Origin: Glandiceps talaboti
Lineage: Eukaryota; Hemichordata; Enteropneusta; Spengelidae
Length of the DNA: 40,000 bases
Assembly (NCBI RefSeq): GCF_964340395.1
Contig: NC_135551.1
Span: 12,776,003-12,816,002, forward strand
Direction of reading: 5' to 3'
Shown here: positions 1 through 14,274 of the stretch, piece by piece
Position numbering within the stretch: position 1 is the first letter of the stretch
Layout of the letters: every line of letters begins with the position of its first letter
The notes under the pieces: generated by a model
What the model saw: the letters and a program-made list of their open reading frames with translations, nothing else
Databases searched by the model: none
What the model was told of the DNA's origin: nothing
Program-made: the position numbers and the translations under genes

Positions 1-3000
1 TAAAGGTTGTTTTCGCGTCTGGGTTCAAGGGCTGTTTTTTTTATATACTAGTATATAAAAAAGACCGACTGACAGGAGTGTTTAATAGGAGCACACAAAA
101 GACGGCGAAGTGAAGAAAGCCTACAGAAGTTTGACATATACAAGTCAGTCGCCAACAAGCGTTTAGTCAAAATTCACACATAGCTGGGTACTCCATCGTT
201 ACCATGTTGTCAAAGGGAAATTTCACGGACGATTTACCCTGAAATCGCCATCAAGCGAGTAAAGAGCACTCCACATCGCTGAATAGCAAATGAGTTGACG
301 TTTAAAGACGTTCTATGGCAGCTTTTCAAACGGTACGGCGTTCATAACAATACGTAAAAAGTCGACAACGAGACAAGGGCAGCATGCTATCACTATGGAT
401 CTCAAAACAAGATTGTCTCACAATCTGACAAATAGAGTTTAAAATCCTCAAGGCAGGTGTCGCTACAAATTCAAATGTTGACGATTGGGGGTTCTGGGTC
501 ATTCGGGGTCATTGGATGACCCTTTTAATAATGTCGAGTTTTGTCATTCATAGATTACTTTATTAGTCAAACAGTCTAACTTTAAACGTGTTAACGGGAT
601 TTCGACTTCAATTTGTGACTTTACCTTGTAGCTCTCTTTTTTCCCCTCTTTAAGTTTACTTTCAGGTGTAAATCTCATGTTTCCCGCCATAAAAATGATC
701 AGTTTTTCCCGCCGTAAAAGTACACGAACAATGGCTTCTATATTCTAGTGAATATTTGCATGTATTCTTGTCAGATTTTGTCGTCAAATTCAGTTGACCA
801 AAGCGCCTTGTCAAAGCCTCATCGGGTAATAAGGATTGTCGATACTTTTGAACATTTAACTATTTTTAATCTATGTAGTAAAGTTTGGCGGGAGAGTGTT
901 TATTAAGAGAATTTTTAAACGACAAATTCATCGTCCATTCTTCCAAAAAATATTCATTACATAGTTAATTACGCGTACTTCTATCGGAGGGGTGGACATT
1001 GGCAGAACAAGTAATATCAGTACTCTACGTAAGGCCTTGGGTAAACGAGAAGTTGCCATGCGCATGCGTAGTTGGTGATTAAAACATTTTACTTATTTCC
1101 GGTTAAAATGTTGTGTAAAAGATTCTACAAAGGTCGCTCGAACTTTGAAAGAACTTTCTTTTTTGAAGATCTTGACTAAATTGTATTATATTATCTTATT
1201 TCGAGCTGCATAGTTCGCTGTTTTCCTGCCCGAGGGGTAATTGTATACGGTTCGTCGTTTAGCATGTCTCGCTTTTAGAAGAGTGAACTATTATGGCACC
1301 TTGATTGGTTAATTGTGCCAAATTACTAGTTTTTAAACAGGGATTTTTTATTTAGAAACTAAACTCCAATCGGAAAGCAATAATTGGGCCAGAATTATAG
1401 CCCTCCGTTCTCTACTTAATACCTAACTGTGCAAAGCGAAATTTAAGTACTTGGAGTGGCCCCCTCGTGTACGCACGGCAATCTGAAGCGGGCTCCTACC
1501 AAAGAAAAGAAAAGAATTATCAGACGAAATAATCAAAAAAATTTATTCGACTATTATCTCTGTGATCAGTATCTCTTAAAATGAAATGCACGTGTCGACT
1601 GATATATAAAATAGCTGTGAACTGCACTCCGTGTCTGGGAAACGTTCTCCACTGCCGTACGAACAAAGGTAAATGGGAACCTATGTTCAGATTGGATAGT
1701 TTTGGCGACTATTTCGTGATGGTCCGTTCACGTGACTGCTCATTTAGAACACAGGAGAGTCTAATGTGATTTTAGTTTCTTTTTACTTTAACTTTTTTTT
1801 ATCAATCATACATTGCTCATGAATGGTATCCCAAATGTAGTTTAGTGGCCAAGATGGCGAACCTTCAGAAAATTATCAACTTGTCTCAAGCAGTGACTCT
1901 CGACATCATAATCTTGTAAACATCCTCACCCTAACGACAATTTAAGAAATTATTTATCTAACATAAAATTTCCTATCGTGTACAGTATTTTGAATCCTAG
2001 TCTACGAATAGCGCCGCTGGTCATTATAGAAAACTGTCTTTGGAAATGAAATCGTTCTGCTTTTTGGCGGGAATTCTCCGTAATGCAACAGGTGGCGCAC
2101 TACTATTCGCAAACTTCAAATTGTCGTCCCACTCTCTTTTTTCCTTCATTTTTGCGGTGAATTATCAGAGTTAGATTGATTTAGATCACGAATATTTTCC
2201 ATTCAATGCAGTAAACAAAAAATATCTGTCAGTAGAAGTAAAAGTTTGTTTTCAAATTAATGCTCTGAAAATACACATCCTTGGGCAGTCAGTTTGATGG
2301 TGCTTTGTTAGTTAACGGGCAACCGATAAACGGCGTTTCTGGCGCACAATACACCTCAGCAAGTGTGCTGGTGGGAAACGCAGAATCGGTAGTTTGGCGT
2401 ACAGCGAGCTTCCTATGGTGGCTGATTTCCTAGACCTTATACAAAAGCTATAGTCGTGTGTGCCACGCGCGTGTGTGTAGAGCTTGAATTGGTGCAATTG
2501 GCGAATACGTCAAATTGCATTAATTTGGCGCGCAACTGGCGGGCAATCGCGAAATATACCTCAGTCAAACGGAGACAACACACACCGTTTATTGTCCTCC
2601 GGCTTATAATATATTCGAGATTACTATTCATTATTTTTTTGAACAACGGACAGATGAAGCTATGCATATAAAATAGAACACTCGACGGTCTCTTGACGAG
2701 TAAAGACTACATATGTCAACTAAATGAAGAAAAGAAAATATAGGAATCGTATCTTTTATTGAAATAACCAAACTTGGTGTTGGTTTAAGTTGCGTGCACT
2801 GTCGCTTTTCAAAGCGATGTAACACTGACATGGGATAAGATGAAAGTGTTATGTCCAAAAATATTTGCCAGAACTTGAAATGTTAAGGTGGAAATTTAAG
2901 ATATCTACATTTGTATTCGATTTAAAATTTAGATTCGGACTATATTTTGGAAGTAAGGATACAAGTATAACCAACTTGTATGTGATATAACATTGAGTTT

Positions 3001-3101
3001 AGTACCAAGTTCATTCAAACATATAGTTTATAAAGTTGTAAACGTGTATATGAGTGTATTTATTTACTCCGAAGTACAAACAATTGTGATTATGTCTTTG
3101 G
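1..3101. other. Non-coding stretch, no gene recognised
   Basis: AT-rich DNA with only short open frames (about 60-76 codons) that overlap one another on both strands around 2312-2858 and resemble no family I know. The frame at 1581-1769 (+) has no recognisable domain and no convincing splice context. The one structural item is a perfect 26-bp palindrome at 37-62 centred on CTAG. Intergenic or intronic status cannot be decided. Confidence 0.6.
37..62. repeat. Perfect 26-bp AT-rich palindrome
   Basis: A T-run passes into TATATAC, a central CTAG, then GTATATA and an A-run. Bases pair symmetrically around 49/50 for 13 positions each way, with the first mismatch at 36/63. It could extrude as a cruciform or be the end of an inverted-repeat element. 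No matching second copy was noticed in the window. Confidence 0.8.
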
Positions 3102-3412
<311 letters not shown>

Positions 3413-4271
3413 TGTCAGAGAAAATGTGTTTATGGAAGAAAACATGAAGTGTTAACTGTCGAAATAGAAATCATAATTTGTCATAAGTAAACTATTTTTT
3501 CGATGTGACGCACATAATGAAAGCAAAAAATATACTTTATCCAAAAGTAAACATAAAACTTGGGGAACATCGAGGACTTGTTGCACTTTTACAAACGGTT
3601 TGTGGGGGTTAAAAAAAAAGGTGTGTGTTCGCCCTCTCACCATTGCCACCAAATTTCACCGTATGGAATAATAGCATAAATTTGTACATAGTAGGGATTG
3701 AGATATGAAGGCATATAGCCCCACGTGCTAGTTAATGGTTGCAACTCTCGGCAAGGAACCCATGCGTGTTTTTAACGTGCTGATCATTCTCCGACAATTG
3801 TTAGCTATATGTCTTTTACAATCAGCGGTGTCGCCGTGGAAGAATGGGACGCCCCCATTTAAATCACTTCCAATAACGACTTAATGATCAACGTTTAGGG
3901 AAGTCGTATTAAACTCCGTTAATAGATTGTTAATGCGATTGATTAGGGGTCCAATATCTATAACACAAAGACCAAAAGCTATAAACGAGTTGAATTCTGG
4001 GATGCTCGCTGTCGACAACTCTCAAATCTTTTCAGATATCAAATACGCATGATCAGAGTCTCTCCATACCGTCTACCAAACCAGACAAGCGAAGTGGAAA
4101 ATAATGAAATTCAGACGGACAGCGTAAAAAAAAAGTTTAAAAGTTTTGAGTGTTTCTTAAACTTCTGAGGACGAAAACGTAGTAGAAAGTGTATGGTTCT
4201 TTGTTTATTTGAAATGTCTATTGCACGATCTTTAGTGTGGAACGTTTTTCAACATGCTCTCGCTGATCACT
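3413..4271. other. Non-coding stretch, no gene recognised
   Basis: Nothing coding is visible. The short minus-strand frame near 3452-3652 has no family resemblance. There are ordinary A- and T-runs but no further tandem repeat. Confidence 0.6.
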
Positions 4272-6650
<2,379 letters not shown>

Positions 6651-6688
6651 CTGCTGCTGCTGCTGCGGTTATTATTATTATTATTATT

Positions 6689-6730
<42 letters not shown>

Positions 6731-6731
6731 G
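6651..6731. repeat. Compound triplet microsatellite (CTG)n-(TTA)n-(TTG)n
   Basis: (CTG)5 at 6651-6665, a CGG join, (TTA)n at 6669-6689, then (TTG)n to about 6731. All three motifs keep the same 3-base register. The middle T is constant; only the first base (C or T) and third base (G or A) change. Confidence 0.95.
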
Positions 6732-9700
6732 GTTATGGTTATATACTATATCGGGATATGAATAACACGGAATAACATTGTAGTACGGTATTTTAATCTT
6801 TATCAACGTTGACATCATATCGCTGTAAAGCTCCGCGTACACTAGCTCTGCCTTCTTCACGAATTCACTCGCAGAGTTCGGGATTCAAATTCGTTTAAAA
6901 CTAAGCACACAATTCCTTTCAATGGTCACAAACGTAGCAGATATACATCTAGGTATTAAACAAATGACTAAATAAATCCAAATAAAATTGAGAATAGAAG
7001 GTAATGATAATACTTAGAAACTAATCTCTAGCTAGGTATATATTTCCATCTATGAATGTTCACTCTTCCCCCCCCCCTCCCCCACCCGCCCCACCCGTGG
7101 AACAAGTTTGGAAAACGCTCTAGTATTGATGTAATGAAATGTATTGATTTACAGTACCACGATTATTTCAGGTACTTTGTAACTTCCGTGGAGAGAGTGG
7201 GGATGGGGGGGGGGGGGGTTGCGGCTCCATTTGTTTACTTACACGCATGCATTTTGAATTTTTTCCCTTCCCGTTTCTGTCTTTTCACTATGTATCCCTG
7301 TCTATCTTTCCACGCTGTATCGCTATCTCAGATCTGTTGTAACTAAAAAATATCCTAGAATCAAGACGATACACGGAGACGAATAATAGTCCCAGCAGCA
7401 CTTCATAGCCTACTACAAAGTTACCATAAGATACAAAAGGAATAATGTGACCGCCAAACCGTTTCCATGGAAACGGTATTTTTGTTTTGATGCATACTGG
7501 CTATCTCTGTACAATAACAAACAAAAGGCGGTTACTATTGTAACGAACACTTTAAGCGAAAAGAGTCTGAGACCGGCGCTAATTAGACAAAGAAAAAACC
7601 GCGGTAAATGTTACAACAAATTTAGTATCAATGTGAAAAAGATCTAACCAACAAAATGCTCATTTTTTTTTCGATCTAAAAAAATTTCCAATCGTTTTCG
7701 TTCACATATAATTATTACGTTTTTCTGGTCTCGTTTTCTTCAATATTTGATTCTTTGCTCATGATTATAATATGGATACTAAGTTGGAAATTAATTAATC
7801 ATATTGCAAAACCCATCGGTGGTGGTGGAACATTTTTTTAAAATAAAAAATCCAACCCAACTGAAGCAGAGCCAACTTGTTGATCTGAGTTTAGCTTATT
7901 GAGCGCGGCCATCGGTTGCCATGGAAACGTCATCCACTGAACGTAGGTGGATGATAAAAGCTGAGGAGATTCCCCTCCCACCCAATCAGAGTATTTTGTT
8001 AGCAAACATAGGGTGGGAGCGATTTAATCGTTTTATTTCGACCATTAGTCTAAGGCTACTAGTCTGGAGTGTAGATTTCACTAAAAACGGTGTCTATTTC
8101 CAGATTATCTTGACTTTTCTCATACCTTGTCTATTTCGGGGTTGCTAAGTCAAGGCAGCCTCTCACACATTCACAGACTGTGTTCTTTTCTTTCTTTCTT
8201 TCTTTTTTTCAAGTGAAAGCTTTCTAATTCTGGTATCGGGTGTTTATGTTTTCTCAATTAATTCAACAGCCCACACCTTTTTGTGGTCACTGTAAATTGT
8301 TGATGAAATGGACATTGGTCAAATCCAAATCGCGAAACATTGTTCATAAAAAAAGTAAAGTGAATAAAGTCACTTGTTGAGGTGTGTTATTTTTTGTCGA
8401 GGCAAATGAACGGGGCTTTTGGAATATATTCATAGACATTGTGTAGATCCGTGTCTGTTTGCGCAGCTGTGAAGTCCACAATCTATTGGGACGTGAAGAA
8501 GGGGACAAAACAAGCATTGAAAACGGTTGGGCAGCGACGAACCAATATTGAGAAGCAAGGAGGGGCTTTTCAGCGTCTTAAAAACATTGGAAATGAAGGG
8601 TTTTGTGTTGAGTTAGGATCCGGTCTCCTATGGGGGTACGTTTTACAATGCACAGGTTTGACCTTTGTTGATGTGTACGTACTCTTTCATATAAGCTCTG
8701 CAAAGTTTGGCTAACTCGGTTCTGTCGCAGTTTGGCTTTTGAACTGTTTGTAGGCCGACCCGATGTCAGACTGATACACCGAGGAATAAAAAAAATCCGG
8801 TTTTTTTTTTAGAAGTTTAGCGGGAACTGAATGAGATTGGTGAGCTGATTAGAGACTGGAGTGTATAAATGGCAAGATTTAAAATGGCATCTGTCTACAC
8901 AAGTAATGAAAGCAAGCAAAGTTTGGTGCCTTTATTGTGTGTGTGATGGGATGGTGCGTTTTGTCACAGACGCTTTGACAAGTTGATACGAATTCCTTCA
9001 GTGACAGATCTGAGAATTTAATTACGTTAGTGCTAACACACTTATTTTCCTTGTCTGTGACGCTAATCACAAAATATATATTCTTCCCAAAAGCGATCGC
9101 AGTAGAACAGGTTCAAAACACACGAATGCAAAACCGCAGTTTCCAAAATTAAAATATCATGTTTCATATTTATATGAGACATCAAAAATTAGTAACAATG
9201 ATAAATCAGCAGAGAAAGTAAATAGCATGGACGATAATATTGCTTTAAAAAATAGTAACTTTAAAGCAATATGATGATAAAGTTGTAGAGTCTCTGTAAC
9301 TAACTCGTTTTAAATAGACGCGCTTCATTACAACGAACACGAAATTCATTATGAGTGTATAATGATTGACAGTTGAAAACAATTCCATGGGGAGTTACCT
9401 TTTCCATTCAAAAAGTATTTAACAACAGTCGACCATTAATTAGATATTGACCAACCCCTTCCTTTGTTTTGATGAAAACACCGGCAGATTAAAAAGAAGA
9501 AGTCGTATTTGCAAATTCTAACGCACTGAGAGATAACGTGTACCTAGTTTGTTTTTTTACTCCTACTCACAGAGAAGTACAAGTTGTAAATTTCGTGTAT
9601 TTGTGTTAATATTTCCACAGAAAGACTGAAGTGTGTTTATTTCAAAGATTATAGTCCCAGAACGACAACTTAATTGGCTCGTCGACCTTGGCGATTTTTT

Positions 9701-11339
9701 GTTGCCCTAATCACTGAGCTGCTATGTAAGAGAAACTTGTTTCAAAAGATTTGCTATGTGTCAGAACAGCAAGGACGAGTGTATTGAAACCCAATAAGCC
9801 GTGATGACGACGACTTGGCACTACAAGGACAAACTCCACCTAACTTTTATAACACTCAGCTGCCCTCCAATTCCCGAGACATATCAAACTTCTTTTTTTC
9901 ACTTCTTTTCCCTGATAAATATACCCAGAAGTTCTCCGGGGATTTCAACTTTCTTTCTTTTTTCTACAGTTCTGTTAAAGAAAAGCTATGGATGGTATTG
10001 ATATTTTGTTACTATAGAAACTACGACAAACTTACTTTCGGGATAAAATGCGAGACGGTATTATACCCGAGTATTTTTTTTTTACAAGAAGGGCCCTCAG
10101 CCATGCAAGTCAGTCCGCCAAAGAAGTGACTACATTGTGTTGAGTATATCAACCAAATGACCAGTTACATGTTAATATTAAGAACTCCCTCATATCGACT
10201 TATACGGTAGCTTTTCATCGACGAAAGTGTCCTCAAGCTCTTTTGAATTCTGTTCTCTCGATCTCATCGACATTAGTCTTTTTCCCAGACACGTATATTT
10301 TGAGCTTCTCGATTTTTTCTTTTCGACTCATATTTTCTCCTTTTGTAAGCCATTATAAAGAGCACTTCAGTCTTACAAGGCACCGCTCGCTCCCGCCCCA
10401 AGAAATAGTTTTCTTCGACCGTTGTTTGCGTCTCAATTGCAACGACAAAAAAGCAACAAGGCGGTAGATATGAAATCAAGCAATACAAACTTTACCCCTG
10501 GCGATGCTATTTTGTCAATTGAACTACTATTGCAAGGAAGCCGACACTAGTGTGTTTTCAGAAGGTCGAGTGTGTGGCTTGTTTTGATATTACCTAGCAG
10601 TAAGCTTAATATGAGTAATGCGATACACTCTTAAATCCAGGTGAGGATTAACTTCGTCGTGCCCTTACTTTACTCTGCTGTTCACCACCCTATCTGACTT
10701 CGCTAACTCCTCCAGGATAAGGATCTTCCGCAAAATACGTTTATAGTAACAATTTGTAAGGCAAGGGGAATGTGCACGCGAGGGGAACTCCTTCGTTCTA
10801 TGGGAAAGTTTATGCATCATAAAAGAGAGCCGAACTCTGCCCCAAACGGGAGCTTATGTGTCAACATTACCCACAGATTATTCAATGTTCCCACAAAACT
10901 CCGTCTTCCTCATTTCCTTTAAAAAAAAATTAATTTCTGTTATAATAAATTTTATTTATTTATTTCGAACAAATGCAGTCATTCTCATTCCTGTAAACTG
11001 GTCGTTGTTCTTGTATATACTTTTCTGTTTCATGTTTGAATAAAGTGAGATTTGTACGCGGCACGTTTGAAACATTTCGTGCCGACCTTTGCTTATAAAA
11101 TGACGATTTATCTTCACACCTTTCATCCAAACATAAAACCTTTTAATATACGAGCTTCACCGCTCTTCTGTTTTCTCCTTTCCTAGCACTATTTGATGGT
11201 AGGTATTCTATTCCTCGTTATATACATTTTATCCATTTTGATGCAGAAATAGTGGAACGCAGTGAAGAATGTGTTTATGAACAGTTACTATTGAATCAAA
11301 TGTAGTAATATACTAATACAATATATCAACACGTTTCTG
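6732..11339. other. Non-coding stretch, no gene recognised
   Basis: No supportable gene. Candidate frames at 7056-7346, 7921-8148, 8439-8714, 9815-10129 and 10243-10467 (plus) show no domain and no consistent coding signature. Smaller items are a C-rich patch at about 7069-7096, a G-run at about 7205-7218, a short (TTTC)n at 8183-8210 and a perfect 13-bp hairpin at 9237-9272. If the receptor gene at 14041-14274 continues leftward, this may be its intron or its 3' neighbourhood. Confidence 0.55.
9237..9272. repeat. Perfect 13-bp inverted repeat (hairpin)
   Basis: The arm ATATTGCTTTAAA (9237-9249) is exactly reverse-complementary to 9260-9272, with a 10-base loop. It is AT-rich, with no T-run directly behind it. 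It could be cruciform-forming DNA or a small remnant of an inverted-repeat element. Confidence 0.75.
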
Positions 11340-11555
11340 AGTTTATATATCTTTTTTTTTATTTATATATATTTATTGCTCTCAAAGGCCACCGGTCCAA
11401 ATAGCACATTTACAAAAAACGAGCAATAAAAATATAAAGTTTACAGCATAGATAGAGAAATGTAAAATAATATTATACATGAATGAATGAATGAATGAAT
11501 GAATGAATGAATGAATGAATGAATGAATGAATGAATGAATGAATGAATGAATGAA
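11340..11555 (+). mobile_element. Possible 3' end of a non-LTR retrotransposon with (ATGA)n tail
   Basis: An AT-rich lead (11340-11370) is followed by a GC-richer patch containing AAGGCCACCGGTCC. That patch is flanked by inverted copies of TTTATTGCTC (near 11370) and GAGCAATAAA (near 11420). About 50 bases further on, a 19-unit (ATGA)n array ends at 11555. L2/CR1-type LINEs are known to end in a stem-loop-like 3' region and short tandem repeats such as (TGAA)n, which is the basis for the call. No reverse-transcriptase frame precedes it, so at best it is a strongly 5'-truncated copy or a non-autonomous element. It may equally be a plain microsatellite. Confidence 0.35.
11479..11555. repeat. 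(ATGA)n tetranucleotide microsatellite
   Basis: About 19 uninterrupted copies of ATGA. It starts directly after TATTATAC and ends at AAACAAC. Confidence 0.97.
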
Positions 11556-11724
11556 ACAACTGAATAATTAAAAACATTCCTTTCTTAACTTGAAAGATTT
11601 GTACACAAAAATTGCCAAGTTGATTATTACAAAATTCGTATTACATGACATAGCGCATAATTTTTTTTTCTATAGCAGGTTGTCTGTACGACCAATACAG
11701 TTTTTAACTCTTTAAGTACTATCG

Positions 11725-11984
11725 AGAGGTAAACTAAAAACTAACTACCGAAACTAACTAGCTAACTAAGTAACGAATTAACGAACAAACTAATTGACAA
11801 ACTAACTAAACTAAACTAAAAACTAAACTAACTAAACTAAACTAAACTAACTAACTAACTAACTAACTAATTAACTAACTAAACAAACTAACTAACTAAC
11901 TAAACAAACTAAACTAAAAACTAACTAACTTAGCTAACTAGGTAACGAATTAACGAACTAAATAATTGACAAACTAACTAAACT

Positions 11985-12039
<55 letters not shown>

Positions 12040-12066
12040 ACAAACTAAACTAAAAACTAACTAAAT
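11725..12066. repeat. (CTAA)n array with a higher-order period of 172 bp
   Basis: Variants of CTAA, CTAAA and CAAA fill the region. Marker segments recur: TAACGAATTAACGAAC starts at 11771 and again at 11943, 172 bases apart, each followed by a TAATTGACAAACTAACTAAA-like stretch. The block ACAAACTAAACTAAAAACTA occurs near 11904 and near 12041. So the simple repeat was itself duplicated as a longer unit. Confidence 0.9.
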
Positions 12067-13598
12067 TTTTATTACAATAATCGGATAGTTTTCTTACTTG
12101 GTAAAACATGTTTACATTTGTGTTATTTATTAATCTATTTTACTTACTCCTTTTAAAGTATCAAAGTCATTTGCAATGAAATTTAGGATTGAAAGCTAAA
12201 TAACAACACAGCGTTATTATCGGTTGAAGTAGTTGACAAAATAATCGAGGCGAAATCGTCAAAATGTGTTCATTTTCGAAATTCTGGAAGCAGTGACAAT
12301 GTCGACTAGTATACAACCAACAGCAAAGATCAATGAGTTTGAAAAAAATTACAATAAGACCACACAAAAAATACAAGAGAGAAATAATTGTATTAGCAAA
12401 TATATAACGAATATGCCACCATTACAGTTTGAAATACTTGAAGGTTTAAAAGTATCTGTCCACAATGTGCCAAAGTCTGCTCTTTTGCATTCGATGAATT
12501 CCCCTCCACCTGTAAAATTCGATTCGTAGCGTGGAACCAACTTTGGGTATACGTACATTATGAAATTTCAACGATATGAACTTGAAGTCGAGCCTGTGCA
12601 ATTAGCGAAAGTTTTTTCCTATAATTTATTCATCACTTTTTAAATATGAACGTTTAGCTAGTCCTACGCGTAAATGGATCTCATTATCCTCAGAGAATTT
12701 TTTTGTTGATAACCGCAGCAAGTGGTAGAAATATCCTCGAACAAACTACCTACCGTTTGTCGATTTCTTCTCAGTGGTGATACACGCGGTGCCTACCAAT
12801 CCTAAACCAATATGCAATTAATTTCCATGACTATTTCAGTAATATTGTACGGCGTATACCATTGTTTGTTTGCTATAAATGATTTTCTCGGGGTTGTTCA
12901 ATTTTCGTAGACTGGTTCCATTGACTTTCCGTTTTGATGAATAATACTCTACGTTCGCGGATGCGTGGCGAGGGAGATGTATAAATTAAATGATCTCCGA
13001 ATGCGTCTTTGTTGAGTTACTGAAAGCAGAGGAAATTGTAACACACACTACTCGCTTTGATACTGCGTGGTTTTTTTTTATTCACTTACTCACAGGGCTA
13101 CTACGTGGAAAGTAAATCGTATAGCTTGTATTGATCGATGTGTTAAAGTAAACGATAGAGGCCGGTCATGTTACCTCCCTTTCCGGGTTATATTGTGCAA
13201 CCACAGAGGCTTGTAAAAAATCGTAATTGGTGTCTTTTTAAGGTTAGGTGTCTTGGTGAGACGTTTCTGTTGCCGATAATTGTGTAATTTGTAACATGCA
13301 TGTCAGCAAAATGCCCAAGCAGAGGAGAGGAACTGATACGATTGGAAAAACAGCATGTACAGGTACTTGAATCAAGATTGCTTAGAACCAGTATTGAATT
13401 TACAATCTTACACAGCAGACCACAAGATATTATTCTTTATCAATGAATAGACCATGTTTTTTTTCCATAACTACACTTTCAATTTATACACCATGTTCTG
13501 GTCTCACTGTGAAATACTTATTCCAACGCTGCCTGAATATTGTTAACAGGTTACACAGATTAGTCTTCATAACACTGGTTACTATAGCAAACCAATTT
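12067..13598. other. Non-coding stretch, no gene recognised
   Basis: The frame at 12266-12529 (+) is 87 codons, rich in Lys, Asn and Gln, with no motif I can name and an opposing open frame over part of it. It is not annotated as a gene. The remainder is AT-rich single-copy-looking DNA, probably within an intron or downstream of the receptor gene read on the minus strand. Confidence 0.5.
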
Positions 13599-13668
13599 AC
13601 ATACATACATCCATATATCCATACATCCATCCACATACATACATACATACATACATACATACATACAT

Positions 13669-13723
<55 letters not shown>

Positions 13724-13770
13724 TACATACATACATACATACATACATACATACATACACACATACATAT
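13599..13770. repeat. (CATA)n-(CA)n-(CATA)n compound microsatellite
   Basis: Imperfect (CATA)/(CATC) units to about 13633, then regular (CATA)n, a central (CA)n block (about 13686-13718), and (CATA)n again to 13770. The second (CATA)n resumes in the same 4-base register as the first. A 2-base slip is visible near 13632-13634. Poly-YIHT and MYVC frames here are repeat translations. The array ends about 270 bases 3' of the receptor exon, apparently in its downstream intron. Confidence 0.97.
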
Positions 13771-14040
13771 TTTCAGCTACTCCATATGGCAATAAACAAT
13801 CTTGCCATATACAATCACTTCAATATATAAAATTAGACAAAGTTAACGTGTCCTTCTTTAAATTTACAAATCGTAAAGTTTTCCTTAATAAATTTCACGT
13901 TCGTTTTAAGGTACGTTCTTTATTACTATCACCCATATTAGAGGAGGCCGGTGAAAACTCTTGGATGGCAAGTCGGATCATTGTAAGATTGCATTTGTTA
14001 ATGGTTAACATTACTTCTGCCAAGTAAGACAAGTACTTAC
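13771..14040 (-). other. Start of the intron 3' of the receptor DNA-binding exon
   Basis: Reading the minus strand, the exon stops at 14041 and the next bases are GTAAGTACTT (14040-14031), a strong match to the 5' splice-site consensus. The frame stays open for about 50 more codons beyond this point, but that translation has no nuclear-receptor similarity and is read-through into intron. Confidence 0.8.
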
Positions 14041-14274
14041 CATCTTTGTTCATTTCAACTTCCATACATTTCTTGAGTCGACAAGCCCTGCATTGGTTTC
14101 TGTGTGTCTTGTCAATGGGGCATGGAGCGCTACCTTTATTCTTACAGACATACTGACGATTTCTCCGAATACTTCGCTTAAAGAAGCCACTGCAACCATC
14201 ACATGCATACACGCCGTAGTGTTTGCCTGAACTTCGGTCTCCACAAACTTTGCACGGGATGTCAAGAATGCGAC
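14041..14274 (-). CDS. NR2E1: NR2E-class nuclear receptor (tailless/TLX-like), DNA-binding-domain exon
   Basis: Internal exon encoding 77 whole residues plus split codons at both ends (phase 1 in and out). It begins [12 protein letters not shown]. Zinc finger 1 uses Cys 7, 10, 24 and 27, and its P-box lies in [10 protein letters not shown], the DGCSG form typical of tailless/TLX rather than the NGCSG of PNR. Zinc finger 2 uses Cys 43, 51, 61 and 64, with seven residues between the first two, the long D-box spacing of this group, and ends [10 protein letters not shown], then NKD. The acceptor is TTCACAG (AG at 14276-14275) and the donor GTAAGT. The split first codon is xGT; relatives have Ser here, which would need an A at the end of the previous exon. 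Family members are orphan receptors and mostly repressors that bind AAGTCA half-sites in brain and eye development and neural stem cells. The ligand-binding exons and the N-terminal exon were not found. A close paralogue (dissatisfaction/NR2E2-like) is the main alternative. Confidence 0.93.

Noticed and set aside
12266-12529. 87-codon Lys/Asn-rich plus frame
   Set aside because: No recognisable domain, with a competing minus-strand frame over part of it. Composition follows the AT-rich background.
13443-14027. 194-codon plus-strand frame
   Set aside because: Its centre is (CATA)n/(CA)n and its flanks have no domain. It also lies antisense to the intron next to the receptor exon.
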